This document shows positions 19,435 to 29,761 of a stretch of 34,105 nucleotides of DNA, piece after piece. The stretch is from the NCBI GenBank assembly GCA_025769875.1, contig JAGFNK010000551.1:1-34105 (forward strand). The letters run 5' to 3'. How positions within the stretch are numbered: the first letter of the stretch is position 1; each line of letters starts with the position of its first letter. A program made the position numbers and the translations under genes. The stretch comes from Russula earlei. Taxonomy: Eukaryota > Basidiomycota > Agaricomycetes > Russulales > Russulaceae. The notes under the pieces are model-generated. The model made no database searches. It saw nothing but the letters and a program-made list of their open reading frames with translations, and was not told the DNA's origin.

Positions 19435-20102
19435 CGGCTGTTTCGCTTTCCACCGCCACCGCGAGAAGTTCAAGCCGTTTGGCCCACCCTCGAGGGTAAG
19501 GACGACCGAGGTGGTGACGTCCACGTTCTCCTTTAGCTCTCGCCCGTCCCTTTGCGAGTACGAGGCAATGCCGATCGTCAGGGGATGGCAATGTAGCGCG
19601 CCAGTACATCATGTCGTCCCGCAGGTGCTCCTGGGCACGGTCGTGCGCTGGCTGTCTTGCGACGATCCACGGGTGCGGCGCAGGATGAGTGGCAGGCCGA
19701 CGGCGGCCGTGACGCATACGCCGGGCTTGACACGGGGCGATCGCCCGCAGCGCCGCTCGTCGGTCTTCTGCTGGTGTACACTACCCAGAGTATGGGGAGG
19801 GACAACGTGGCCGGTTCTGCACCCAGGCCAAGCAGGTGCCAGTTCGAACTCCGGCGTGCGGTGCGAGATGCGAAGCCGTTAGCGCGATGCCGCCCATCAG
19901 AATCTCTTGCTGGACTTCGAGTATATGCCGCCTGGCCGGAGACTGCCCTAGGCCTCGCCCCACTCGATGTGACAATGGAGCGGCACGCGTGCGGCAGCTG
20001 GCACGCTAATCGTATCTGGGTGTGCGCCGGGGTACGGGAATCCTCGTTTCCTATCGACGACGAACTTGTCACCCAAGTTGGCGACGCGCAGGGACGAGCG
20101 CG
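19435..20102. other. GC-rich stretch without a recognisable gene
   Basis: Long overlapping frames exist on both strands (plus 19657-20187; minus 20351-19578 and 19717-19115), but their translations are Arg/Ala/Pro-rich and unlike any known family. They look like composition artefacts or strongly decayed sequence. Confidence 0.4.
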
Positions 20103-20275
20103 AGTACGTTTCATTGTCATATCATTCCAGTGCCACGGTTCAACCCGTTGCCCACTAGCTCCGGCCTCAGAGACCTCAATCAGATAGCGCTCCGAACAGG
20201 AAAGGCCATGGAATACGAGACGCGCGATGGACTCGAGGAGGATATGCCTTAGTAGGGAGCATAAATGCACATCCG
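20103..20275 (+). pseudogene. Isolated last exon of a HIT-family gene
   Basis: The plus frame ending at 20252 reads FHCHIIPVPRFNPLPTSSGL, then a matching helix and ALRTGKAMEYETRDGLEED. This aligns with the final exon of the intact HIT gene at 24873-24682 (VHYHIVPAPRL, then ALPIGQAMHREECESRNALEED). Similarity begins at the position of that exon's start and continues past the stop to GCACATC. No upstream HIT exons are present. The HIT triad motif is partly kept (HCH). It is a diverged partial duplicate. Confidence 0.65.
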
Positions 20276-21289
20276 AAACCAGACTAATGCTAGTTGGCGT
20301 GACGTCTGGGTCAGCTTTTGATTCGTATATGAAATAGACTGGTATGGGCACCCGCTCTTATTACAGCGCACCCCCGCCTACATAAACCGTGGACAAGCAT
20401 AAATTCCGCGCCTTGGTGTACCGCATCCGTGCAAAGGATATGATTTACTACCACGGATTGCTTGTCTCCCCAGAATCTATGTTCCAACCTGCCTGCCTCG
20501 TCGAGCGTAAACATCAACTAGTGAATCTGTTGCCTGGCAGTCCTTTTCGAATAAGATAAGGCATAACACCCGCATAAGTATGAACAAGAAGATGCCCGCC
20601 CTCGCTTTCGACAAGCGTAATGGGACCGCCCATAAGGAAGCAAGCACACAGAAGCAATATTGCCAGACAGAAACATCATGTTAAAACCTGAAGCTGTATT
20701 ATGAAATTGCAGCGAAGATAGAAGCAATGTGTATGATGATAGGAAAAGCCGCAACAGTGAAAGCATCGCTGACCCTAGGAAGTGTGATGGATGTCACACT
20801 AAGAGCAATAACTGTCCAAGGCAGAATTGCCACCACGTCGCGTATCCATAACCCAGGATCAGAAAAGCCAGCGCAATAATGAAGAGCACAACACGAGGAG
20901 TGCCACATCCCGTGCCGAAACTACGATGATACGATCATTCCGGGGTACATTAGAGGGGCCAGACCAAACGAAAGGGTCACCCGCAGTACGGGAGATACCG
21001 GCCAAGAGTCATGATTCTTCAGCGAACCTAGGAATGTCGCACAGTCCCAGCGACGACCTTGCCTCCATGCAACTAAACATCATAAGACCAAACAACTTCT
21101 ACTGTCAAGGGAAAGCTTAACAACGCGACCAAGTATGCTCGACACGACACGTGTGATATCGTGTGCGAAGGCGTGTCTAGGTATAATGTACGTCAGGAGA
21201 CCAGATATTGTTGAAGCTATAGAATTATAACGCAGTCTTCTGTATAAAAGACTATTATTGGTTAGTAAACTAACCTATAGAGTGATAAC
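20276..21289. other. About 1 kb with no recognisable gene
   Basis: Short frames on both strands (for example plus 20827-21120 and minus 20766-20518) have no family resemblance. TGTTGAAGC near 21209 could begin an LTR remnant, but no paired end or target duplication was found. Confidence 0.4.
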
Positions 21290-21381
21290 TATGTACACTA
21301 TTAGCTTTAATGAAATGTAAAGGAATGTGTTGTAACTGACCTCAGTCTTCTGTTAGTATAAAAGACAGGGAAAAGACAAAC
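21290..21381 (+). repeat. Dispersed about 93-bp AT-rich repeat, copy 2
   Basis: Inverted relative to 7608-7700. It contains GTACACTATTAGCTTTAA, GTAAAGGAATGTGT, GTATAAAAGAC and GGGAAAAGACAAAC, and lies directly upstream of the conserved CRN 5-prime flank. Confidence 0.6.
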
Positions 21382-21536
21382 AATTAACTAATTGGAATTA
21401 TTTACACGTACGGTCCGGATTATCCGTTGGCATCACGTCTATCACTGCTGTCACTCCCCTTAATTCAAGTTCAAGTTCAAGATTCAAGAAACCTCGGTTG
21501 TTATTCTCATTCCTTTTTCATCCCTCCCCGTCTTCT
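21382..21536 (+). promoter_or_regulatory. 5-prime flank of CRN copy C, shared with copy A
   Basis: TTTACACGTACGGTCCGGAT, then CCGTTGGCATCACGTCT and CTGTCACTCC, match the flank of copy A on the minus strand. Just before the ATG is a short tandem of CAAGTT/CAAGATT and a pyrimidine-rich stretch ending CCCGTCTTCT. The promoter role is inferred. Confidence 0.45.
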
Positions 21537-24070
21537 ATGACCTCAGAGCTGGAATTTTTCGTGTATATAAAGGGAATAGGCAGCACGTTCCCAGTCAACA
21601 TTGAAGAGTCGGAGACTGTTGGCGATCTAAAAAAAGCAATTTGGCGAGAAAAACCTAACGGATTGAAAGATATTGACGCCCATCAACTTGTGCTCTACGA
21701 AGTCGACTTACCTGATGACGAAGACCTTGAGGAAGCTGCTAAACAAGCTACGAAACATCGACTGCCACTGAAAGCGACTCGCTTGCTCTCCACACTATTC
21801 CCGACGGGTCCTCCAGAGCTGAAGATCAGCATCGTTGTGGAGGATCCAAAGATCAGAGAGAGTGAGTCCCCGACGAGCGTTGCTGATGACATTATGCCTT
21901 TCATTCCAATTACGACGTGGCAACTCATGACATTCTTGTGCGGTGACCATGTCATTTTTACAGATGTGGCTCAAGTCAACCAGGCCCTCAACTCGGAACT
22001 GGTCAAGGAGTACAAAGACATCTTCATCGATGTGTCCAATCGGGGAGACTTCGAGGACGCCGATATCCACGGCAATCGTATTGTGGAAGCGGCAGCGGTA
22101 CCACAATTTGTTACAGAGTTTGAAAAAAAGCTGGAAAGCAAGCCGACTGTGGCCCCTGATGTGCGATGTTTCCTTGACTTGTCCATCTGCTTTCCGATCT
22201 TGACTGTTCACTGTAGTTGTATTCCGCGTGTGAACGCATCTCCGGTCGATCGTTGGCTGCTGCATATAATAGGAGCAACGAGGCCATGGACATCGACGAT
22301 GGGCCACCCGAGGAATTCATCTCCGAAGGCCGATCTCTGGGGGAGCGGGAGGTGCCTCGTCAAGCCCAGGGAGACGAGATGTCACATGTGGTGTATATCA
22401 TGTCCTATAAATGGCCAAACCATCAGCAACGGCAACAGAACCGCAACGATGCTTTCAAGGGGCGTGTGGCCCAGATGATCTTTTTCGGAAAGTTTTACTA
22501 CTATGTTCAAGGGCAAAGAACAATCACGGCTCATCTGTAAGTTCTCACCCGGTCCATATATCACGACTCAGCATCTTCCGTAGAGGCCACGAGCCATGGC
22601 CTTTCGATCTTATCGTTAAATGCGAAACCGAACCCGGGCCAACACGATTCCGCAAATACACACCCCGTAGCGATTTCCTCTTATCGAAGTCACGTCTTCC
22701 TCGACTGCTAGTAGAGGTTGATTCAACGCCAAGGGTATACGACGATCCCGACCGAAAGCCTGTGGACCTTGTCCGGATGCTTTTGGCAGGGGCGGCTGTG
22801 GTCCGTTTTGCAAACAAATTCTTGGAATCGTTCAAGGGGCGGGATTTCGTGCTCGTTGCTGTTTATATCACGAGCAAAGGAGAAGCAAGTCGTTATACGA
22901 TTTTTCAGGATCCGGATGATCCGAATTCACCAATCGTATGTCGTGCTCTGGGTTTCGAGTAAGCTTGTTGGCTGAATCGTCGTAGGTTTATTACAACCGA
23001 AAGGTATTTTTGTTTGTGACCTCGGATGGCCGCATCGAGTTTGCACGGCAGTTGTACAATCTTCATTATATGCTAGCAGGGGCAAATGAAGGCAAAGACA
23101 CGGAAGCAAATGTTGACAGGCTCAAGGAGAAGATCTTGAAACATAACGAGAAATTTCCTTTGAAGTCGATGTTCAGCAAGGGCACCAAGAGGAATGCTGA
23201 TGAGACAGAGGACGGTGCAAGTACCAGTGGAAGTAGGGGCGCGGGTGCGGGAAGCGCAGATGCAGCAGACCACATGGAGTTCCGAGCACACGGGTATGAG
23301 GTGGAACCTGAAGTCGTGGTGGATAACCGTGGTAACGTATTCGAGCCGCTTGTCAAGGTGTGGTAAACGTTTTCTACTCATTTTACGCGCTGACGCTTGG
23401 CCCCCAGATGCCGTCCCACATCCTCAATGTGTATCGACGGTCGAACCCGAAAAATGTACTCATCGCGAAGAAAGTTCGCGAGGAATCGAACGAGATCGCG
23501 ATCTTCAATCTTCTTGATTCCATCCAGTCCAAGTCGAAACACATTATCTCGCCACTCGATTCGTTCCATATCTCGTCGGGAACGTGGCTCATTCTACCTA
23601 GAATGAGCTCTCTCGCGGATTATGTCTCGATCTGCCCTGACGAACTTTATGGCGCGGTCGCTCAAGTCTGCCAAGGCCTCATTGAGGGCCTGGCGTATCT
23701 TCACAGACACTACATCGCTCACAGGGATATCAAGCCTGACAACCTTCTTGTCGACCGAGACTTTGGGTTGAAAATCATTGATTTCGATATCGCTATGCAA
23801 GTGAAGGATGAGAACGAAAAAGTTGATGACAAATGCGGCACGAAGCATTGGATGGCGCCGGAGATCGGCAAGTCGTGGTACAGTCCGATCAAGGCCGACC
23901 GATGGTCTTGCGGGCATGTTATTTTGCATCTTCTTGACGCGGTCGGGAAAGAAGACAATCAATGGAAGGCAATTGCGAGGAGGCTGGTGGCACATGATCC
24001 AGACAAGCGACCGTCGTTGCTTGAATGGCCCGCATGGTTCGCCCCTTACTCTCGAACGTCATCAACATAG
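21537..24070 (+). CDS. Crinkler (CRN) effector-like protein, copy C: ubiquitin-like header, REase-like and kinase parts
   Basis: Five inferred exons: 21537-22229, 22283-22536, 22584-22935, 22986-23357 and 23408-24070, giving 777 aa. Introns are 47-53 nt; the first is the least certain. Residues 1-105 match the CRN header (FPVNIEESETVGDLK, GLKDIDAHQLVLYEVDL), a ubiquitin-like domain. Residues about 317-433 look like a PD-(D/E)XK nuclease fold: SDFLL (D346) and LLVEVDS (E360), with Asp-Ser where the usual Lys is expected. Residues about 558-777 are kinase-like: VLIAKKV (Lys about 578), AHRDIKPDN (662-669), IDFD in place of DFG, and MAPE (about 709). The start is chosen by the conserved header. 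No secretion signal is evident. In related systems such effectors act in nuclei of other cells. Here the target is unknown, and a role in conflict with other organisms is inference. Confidence 0.85.
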
Positions 24071-24376
24071 CTGGTCTGCGGCATCGTCAAGGCACAGTGA
24101 AGGTTGGTGGAGGAAACGCAATGCCCCCGCAGGTGAAGAAGCAGAGACTGACATAATTTGACCAGAACGAGGGGGGGAGGGAGTTCGGAGCACGTTACGA
24201 ACCACACAGGCATCGCAACCCGTGATTAGAGTTTATTGAAAAAATGTGATATACGTTGATGCCCAGTACCCCAGTGTATCTTTGTGTCTGGCGAATGGGA
24301 AAATGTTGGTAAGGGCAACTTAACGCTTGCTGTTCATGAACACTAATAACCCTGGACTGTATGTCGGACGGGGAAG
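24071..24376 (+). repeat. 3-prime flank of CRN copy C, shared with copies A and B
   Basis: GACAGAATTTGACCAGAACG-type sequence, GGGGGGGAGGGAG and GTTTATTGAAAAAATGTGAT follow the stop codon in all three copies. Similarity fades at about GTCGGACGGGGAAG, whereas A and B stay similar for a further 1 kb. TTTATTGAAAAAA may be near the transcript end. Confidence 0.7.
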
Positions 24377-24681
24377 AAGTCAGCGAGTCAGTCAGTCAGC
24401 CGTCAGACAGGATGAATTGTCGGCCTGAGCACGATGCTTTCCCATTGCTTTTACTTCGAATCAGTACACTTTCCAGCGTCGTATGCCCACGTGGAATGGA
24501 GAAGAGCATTGAACCACATGCATCGTCTTTGACCCCTCCCTCTTCCATACTCACTCGGTTGTGCTTGGCTACAATTTAATAGAGCGTGGCCACCCATATC
24601 CGACGGCAGGTAAAGGTTGACCAGACACGTCACATCAACTAGTATTGGGTTGTCATGTCTGGATTTGCCGCCATCTCACGG
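24377..24681. other. No gene seen
   Basis: Boundary zone between the repeat-rich part and the conserved gene block. Nothing recognisable. Confidence 0.5.
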
Positions 24682-25481
24682 TTACAGATGCGCCTTTATC
24701 CTCTCTACCAAAGCATGCGCGTCGTCCTCCTCGAGTGCGTTGCGCGACTCGCATTCCTCTCGGTGCATGGCCTGTCCTATGGGAAGCGCTTTCCGATCGA
24801 GCTTTCTGGGACCGGAGCCAGTGGCGGGAGGTGAGTCGTCGAGCCGCGGCGCTGGAACGATGTGGTAGTGAACCTGCCAAGTGCCAGTGATGAGAGAGAG
24901 GTTTGCGCGCGGCAGACGAAGCAAAGATGGGCGGGGCGCACATGCGGGACGACCTGAGCGTACTCTTGATTGCAGACGACGTTAAGTGCCGTGTTATCGA
25001 CAGCTGCAAGTCCCAAAGGGAAAGGAAACGGCGTGGGTAACCGAACAGAGAGAGAGAGAGGGAGGGCACTCGGATCCCAATTTTGGCGGAGCCCACCTTT
25101 CGTCAAGGCGTTCGATATCTTGGATATAGCCTTCCCGACGGAGGCTGCATACTCCGGAGGGAGCTCGGAGACTCTCGGGCAATGGATCTTTGGTACGACC
25201 AGCGTGTGCCCGTGGCGAAGCGGTAGTATATCTGCGAGTCCAGAAACGAGGATGTTTTTTTTTTTTTTTTTTTGGTCGATTTTAGGACGGGCTTCGTCCT
25301 CGGAAATAAAAGGATGATAAAACGACGACTTGCCGAGAAAAGCTATGACGTGGTCGTCGTCGTAAATGCGATATGCGTGCGCGGCACGGCGGATTATGTG
25401 GCAGAAAGCGCACTCTCTGTCCTTCCTCCAGAACTCCGGGATGGGTCGGCTGGCTTGTGCTTTGATGATAAAGGAAGTCAT
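24682..25481 (-). CDS. HIT-family (histidine triad) nucleotide-binding protein
   Basis: Four inferred exons: 25481-25334, 25231-25097, 25003-24942 and 24873-24682, giving 178 aa. The protein opens near MTSFIIKAQA and carries CAFCHIIR, IYDDDHVIAFL, DILPLRHGHTLVVPK, HCPRVSELPPEY and ALNVVCNQEYAQ. The triad motif HVHYHIV spans the last splice junction; its central His acts as nucleophile on nucleotide phosphoramidates or related nucleotides in HIT enzymes. The first intron (25333-25232) uses GC-AG: exon ...TTTCTCG, then GCAAGT, and it holds a 19-A run. No GT gives the right frame there. The substrate is unknown. An upstream in-frame extension to 25586 exists, but Met at 25481 fits the family better. 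A diverged copy of the last exon lies at 20103-20275. Confidence 0.85.
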
Positions 25482-25868
25482 GATCCAGCAGTATACGTGA
25501 TGGTATCGATCGTCTACGACCGTGGTGGCTTTCCAGATCTCTATTCGAGTGCGATGTTGGAGGGTCTGACAGGCACACTGCGGCACGGCATGTCTGACGC
25601 CGTGTATGGATGGGAAGACTTCCTTCAGGAAGCGCTACAGACGGTCCTGACCACGGCCGGAAGCAATCACCGAGGGCAAAGGAAGGAGAATTGTAAAACA
25701 CGGGACGACGGCATATCTGATGTCGCTTGCCCGACTCGCATGTACCATGTGTGTTGTGTATAGGCAAGAAGATCTACGTTACGCTCCACGACGTGATATC
25801 GGTCTCTTGGGAGTGTTCGAACCATGTACGTGAGGTGTGAGTGAGGAGGACGGACCACACTCCCAATT
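25482..25868. other. Intergenic: HIT promoter side and SHE9 3-prime side
   Basis: About 390 bp between the HIT start and the SHE9-like stop codon. No gene seen. It must contain the HIT promoter, but no clear TATA box is visible. Confidence 0.5.
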
Positions 25869-27059
25869 TCAGCTGCCCATCCAGCCCCGGAAAGCCCACG
25901 CCAGCATCCCAGCGGACATGGACGCCGCGATCAGCTTCGCGTCCTCATGAGCGAGAGCGAAGCCCGCAAACTCCACCACCGCCGGACGCCCGCCGCCAGC
26001 AGCAGCAGCAGCAGGAGCATCAGGCATTCTCTGTTCCTGCGCTCGCGCCACAGGAGCGTGTGCGACGCTCGAGCTCGAGCTCGAGACCGCGAGCCGGGCG
26101 AGGATCTCGTCCTGCCCGTCCAGCCGGCTCCGCAGGGCGTCCAGTCCCCTGCTCACCGCGTCCAGGTTGGCCTCCTCCATCGCCTGGACCTTCCGCTCGA
26201 ACGCCTGCGCGAGCCTCCGACGCCTCCACGGCTCGACGAGCGCGATGGCGAGCACGAACACGAGCACGTTCACGCCGAGCACGCCGAGCTGTCCGTACGT
26301 GGACACGCTCCGGATCTTGTCCGACCAGACCTGCTCCTCGTGGTACCGCGCGAGGATCGTGCGCATGAGCGCGTCGAACGCCCGATCCACCTCGTCCTCC
26401 GTCTGCGCGACCGCGGCCTTCGCCCGCGCCTCTTCCTGCTCGGACGTGTGGTCCTGTCGGACGAGCGCGGTGAACCGCGACACGTCCGCGTCGGTCCACA
26501 TGGACTTCCGCTCCAGGAGGCCATTGACCTCGCGCTGCGAGTCGGACCGCCTCTGCACGGCCCTTTCGTACGCCTCCTTCGCGTCGCGCGCGGCCTTCCT
26601 CGATGCGGAAATGCGAGCCTCTGTGTATGTGAGCGTTCATGCACTGGGGAAGGGGGGGGGGGGGGGGTAGACGTAACATCGAGACGTACCTTGTGAGACG
26701 ACTTGTCGCTTCAACGTCTCGATTTCGTCGTAGCCGGTTACTCTATTGATCTCCCCACCTAGTCGAGTGAAGGAAACCGCCATGCGCGCGATAAGATTGT
26801 CCGTATGTTGACGAAATGCAACAGAGTTGCGCTCGGACCACCGTCGGATTAAGGATTGCGCGTGTTCGATGTTTTTACCGGACTCGGGTCCAGAGGAAGA
26901 CGAAGGGGGCGTTGAGTCTGGCGCGCTCTCTGACGGTGGTCCGTTGGGTGATGGCCGCAAGCCACGGTCTTGTTTGAGAGGAGAGGCTGTCGCAAAGAAT
27001 CTCACATGCACACGCAGAGAGGTAGCAAGTAATAATCGGGAGGCTCCAAGTCTCAGCAT
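25869..27059 (-). CDS. SHE9: SHE9/MDM33-like mitochondrial inner-membrane protein
   Basis: Two inferred exons, 27059-26690 and 26620-25869, giving 373 aa. The intron (69 nt, GTACGT to CACAG) carries an 18-nt C run as its pyrimidine tract. The N-terminus MLRLGASRLLLATSLRVHVR then RFFATAS is a textbook mitochondrial presequence. The body is helical and charged: INRVTGYDEIETLKRQVV, VQRRSDSQREVNGLL, WTDADVSRFTALVRQDH, EEQVWSDKIRSVSTYGQL. A membrane segment VLGVNVLVFVLAIALVEPW and a second near the C-terminus (IAASMSAGMLAWAF) follow. In yeast, She9/Mdm33 shapes the inner membrane and acts in its fission. Exon 2 is much more GC-rich than its neighbours. The chosen start is the ATG at 27059. Confidence 0.88.
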
Positions 27060-27290
27060 CAAAGTGGAAGCGTTATAACTGGGCCGTGCCGTCTAGGAAG
27101 GGAGGCGTGAGGTAGTAGTGAGCTGGCTCCGCGGCTCGTGTGTTCGAGAGGCGGTGCCAACGCCAACAAGAGGGAAAGAAAGATCGATTGATTAGTGGAC
27201 TGGTCTAATGTCATAATTGAGAATACGTATACTACATGTGCAATCTAATGAGCGCAACAAAAGCCCTCCTGCGTCCTAGTCTAACATCGT
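27060..27290. other. SHE9 promoter side / CPR 3-prime side
   Basis: A 231-bp spacer with an AT-rich part next to the CPR stop codon. No other gene. Confidence 0.5.
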
Positions 27291-29647
27291 TCAACTCCAA
27301 ACATCAAGCATTAATCTTGATCGTTCTTTCAGCAACTTGAGTTCTGCTGCCCCCTCGACCTCTGCTGAGCCACCCTTCGCTTCACCGAGGATGCGCGCAA
27401 GAGTCTCCTCGACCGATTTGCTCATGTTTTTCGCATCACCACATATATATACGTAGCCCTTGCCATTCAAGATCGCATCCGCCACTTGTGTGCGGTCCTG
27501 CCAGATGAGGTCTTGGACGTAGATCTTCCCACCATCGGGTTTATATGGCGGCTCGCGGGAGAACGCGGTGCGCAATGTGAATTTGCCTTGGAGTTCCCTG
27601 ACATATTCCGGCCACTCCTCCTTGTAGAGGAAGTCCTCGGTCGAACGCCGACAGCCATAGAACAGATGAATCTTTCCCCAGTCATTCAGGGCATCGGGGC
27701 CATTCTTTTCGATCGAACGCCGTGCGAGAGCAACACGCTCTTGGACAAACCCACGGAACGGCGCAACTCCCTAAACATAGCAAATTGGTGAGGAAACTGG
27801 TTGTGACAGGCAGCCGAGCAACTTACGGTTCCAGGGCCGATCATGATAATCGGACTCTTCGGATTAGTAGGAAGGCGGAATGTGGATCGACGGACATGAA
27901 TGGGGACTTTATAGACAGACTCTTCATAATGCGCGCCTCGGGGACCCTCAATTGCATATGACGGGAATACGGTCGAAGCGGGCTCAGTGGCTTCGCTAAT
28001 GAGTGCAGAAGTTTCGCCATTGACTGCGTACTTGAGGTTGAGAAGGAAATTGGAACCGATACCAAAGATGGAACGGGGTGGAATTCGAGAACCAGCAGAC
28101 TCGTATTTGAGTACAACACAGGTGACATGGATAGAGTTTGGATTCAGCTTGGGGCTTGAGGAGATTGAGTAATACCGAGGTTGAAGACGAGGGATGGAAG
28201 AGACGATGATGTCAAAGGGAATTTTCCATTGGGTAGTATTCTGAGTTGTAGGGGCAACTTTGATGTTATTGCCAGCAGCGAGCTGGAGAAGTTCTCCAAG
28301 CTTGAGGCAGCCCTCAGTGACAACGGCGTGGTATTCTTCCTTGTGGGTGTTGAGGTTTCGGAGATATGTCTCTGATTCGGGTGTGGGTCCGAATTTAGCT
28401 AAAACGCCAAGAATCTGCCGGCCGGCGACAGCACTGATGTCGATATAGTGGCGGAGGACGGTCCCATAAGTTGTGGGCACGGGGAAAGGTACTTTTGCAA
28501 GGGCCGGATCAAGAGATTCGATTCCAATGACAGTATCTCTCTTTTCAGAGAGGCCGAGGGCGCAAAGGAGGCGTTCCACCTCAATATCCGGATTAGAGGG
28601 CCAAACACCAACGTGGTCTCCATGTTGGTATGTCATTCCAGACCCTTCGATGCCGAGTTCCACATGAACACAATTCCGACTATGAGTATTCTGGAATAGC
28701 TCGCGGGATAGGGAAATTGGGGAAGCATATGGGTTCTTTGCGTCATGAATACCCTTGGATCTGGCGAGGGCACGCGCAGACAGCTCGCCTGAGTAAGAAC
28801 GTAAGCGAAATAAGTTCAACTGTGGGCAAGAGAAGCCAGATACCATGATAGACCTTCTCAGGCGGGAGGGAGTCCTGAATCTCGGATACTGCGAAGTCAG
28901 CGGTATCGCCACCCTGACCTTCCTCAACGTTCATGACGTGCGCGAATGCGTCCCACATGCCATCCTTCCATTCAAGATAGTCTTCTTCCATGCTCTTGTC
29001 GTCATCGCCTTCACCACGCTGACCGATCCGGATAGCGCCCATCTTTGTAAGGTATTCGTCGACTTGCTTTGAGATAACGTTATAATGTTCGTATGTCTTA
29101 TTGCCGAGGCCAAAGATAACGTATTTGAGACCATCTAGCTTGTGTTCTCCTTTGCTGAACTCGAAAGATTCGTCCGAAAGATTCTGCATCAACTGCACAG
29201 CATTGTCGGTAGGTTCGCCTTCACCGTAGGTAGCCATCACGAAAATTGCGGCACAGTCCTCAGGGATTTGATCCAAATTTTCAAAGTCATACTCTTCGGG
29301 GTCACAAACGAGGGAAGCGAGACCGAACTTGGACTTGGCTTCCTTAGCGATACGGATGGCGTATTCTTCAGCAGTCCCTGTTTGTGAGCCGTAGAAGATA
29401 ACAAGGCGCTTTTTCTACAAAAGAACAATAAGAACGTAGCAAAGGGCCACAGAGAAAAGCGTACCCCAGCCTTCATCTTTGCGACAAAATCACGGGGATT
29501 TCCATGACCGTTCGCTTCCTTGATGGGGAGGGTAGTCGTTTTCGGCTGGAGAGATGAGCTGAAGATCTGGTCACGGAAGAGATAGACCGAGGCCAAGACG
29601 ACGCCCAGGACGAGGACGAGGACGTCGGGGGAGGCTGAGAGTGCCAT
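27291..29647 (-). CDS. CPR: NADPH-cytochrome P450 reductase
   Basis: Four inferred exons: 29647-29465, 29414-28844, 28788-27837 with its true end at 27827, and 27770-27291. The total is 731 aa, the usual length for the family. Introns are 50-56 nt. Residues about 8-28 form the ER membrane anchor (VLVLVLGVVLASVYLF). The FMN domain has FYGSQTGTAEEYA (about 68), MATYGEGEPTDNA and FGLGNKTYEHYN. The FAD domain has the connecting region YQHGDHVGVWPSN and RYYSISSSP. The NADPH domain has GPGTGVAPFRGF across the last splice site, FYGCRRSTEDFLY and YICGDAKNM. It ends DVWS with the stacking Trp. It passes electrons from NADPH through FAD and FMN to P450s on the ER, also serving sterol demethylation and squalene epoxidation. 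No frame breaks are seen. Confidence 0.96.
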
Positions 29648-29761
29648 GGTCGACGGGGGAGAGGATAAAGAGAAAAATGGTGCGATACGGTGCAACGTGG
29701 AAGGGACGAGACCGGGTATAAAGGAATCTGATAGTATTATATAATCATCCGGTGCCGGTGG
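29648..29761 (-). promoter_or_regulatory. Short CPR promoter region
   Basis: Only 114 bp separate the CPR ATG from the SET gene stop codon. Read on the minus strand, it has TTATATAATAC about 85-95 bp upstream of the ATG, TTTATACCC nearer, and a pyrimidine-rich leader (TTTTTCTCTTTATCCTCTCC) before CGACCATGG. The TATA-like boxes fit the spacing, but the promoter may extend into the SET gene. Confidence 0.5.

Noticed and set aside
19115..20351. Long minus-strand frames of 200 and 257 codons
   Set aside because: Translations are low-complexity and Arg/Pro-rich, overlap other open frames, and match no family. GC-rich composition explains them.
21209..21383. Solo LTR (TGTTGAAG to GACAAACA) upstream of CRN copy C
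   Set aside because: TG and CA ends and a TATA-like box are present, but flanking bases are not a target duplication and the other genomic copy covers only part of it.
26020..26679. A 219-codon minus frame and a 249-codon plus frame (25947-26696) inside the SHE9 locus
   Set aside because: Both are out-of-frame shadows of the GC-rich SHE9 exon 2. Only the SHE9 frame shows conserved protein sequence.
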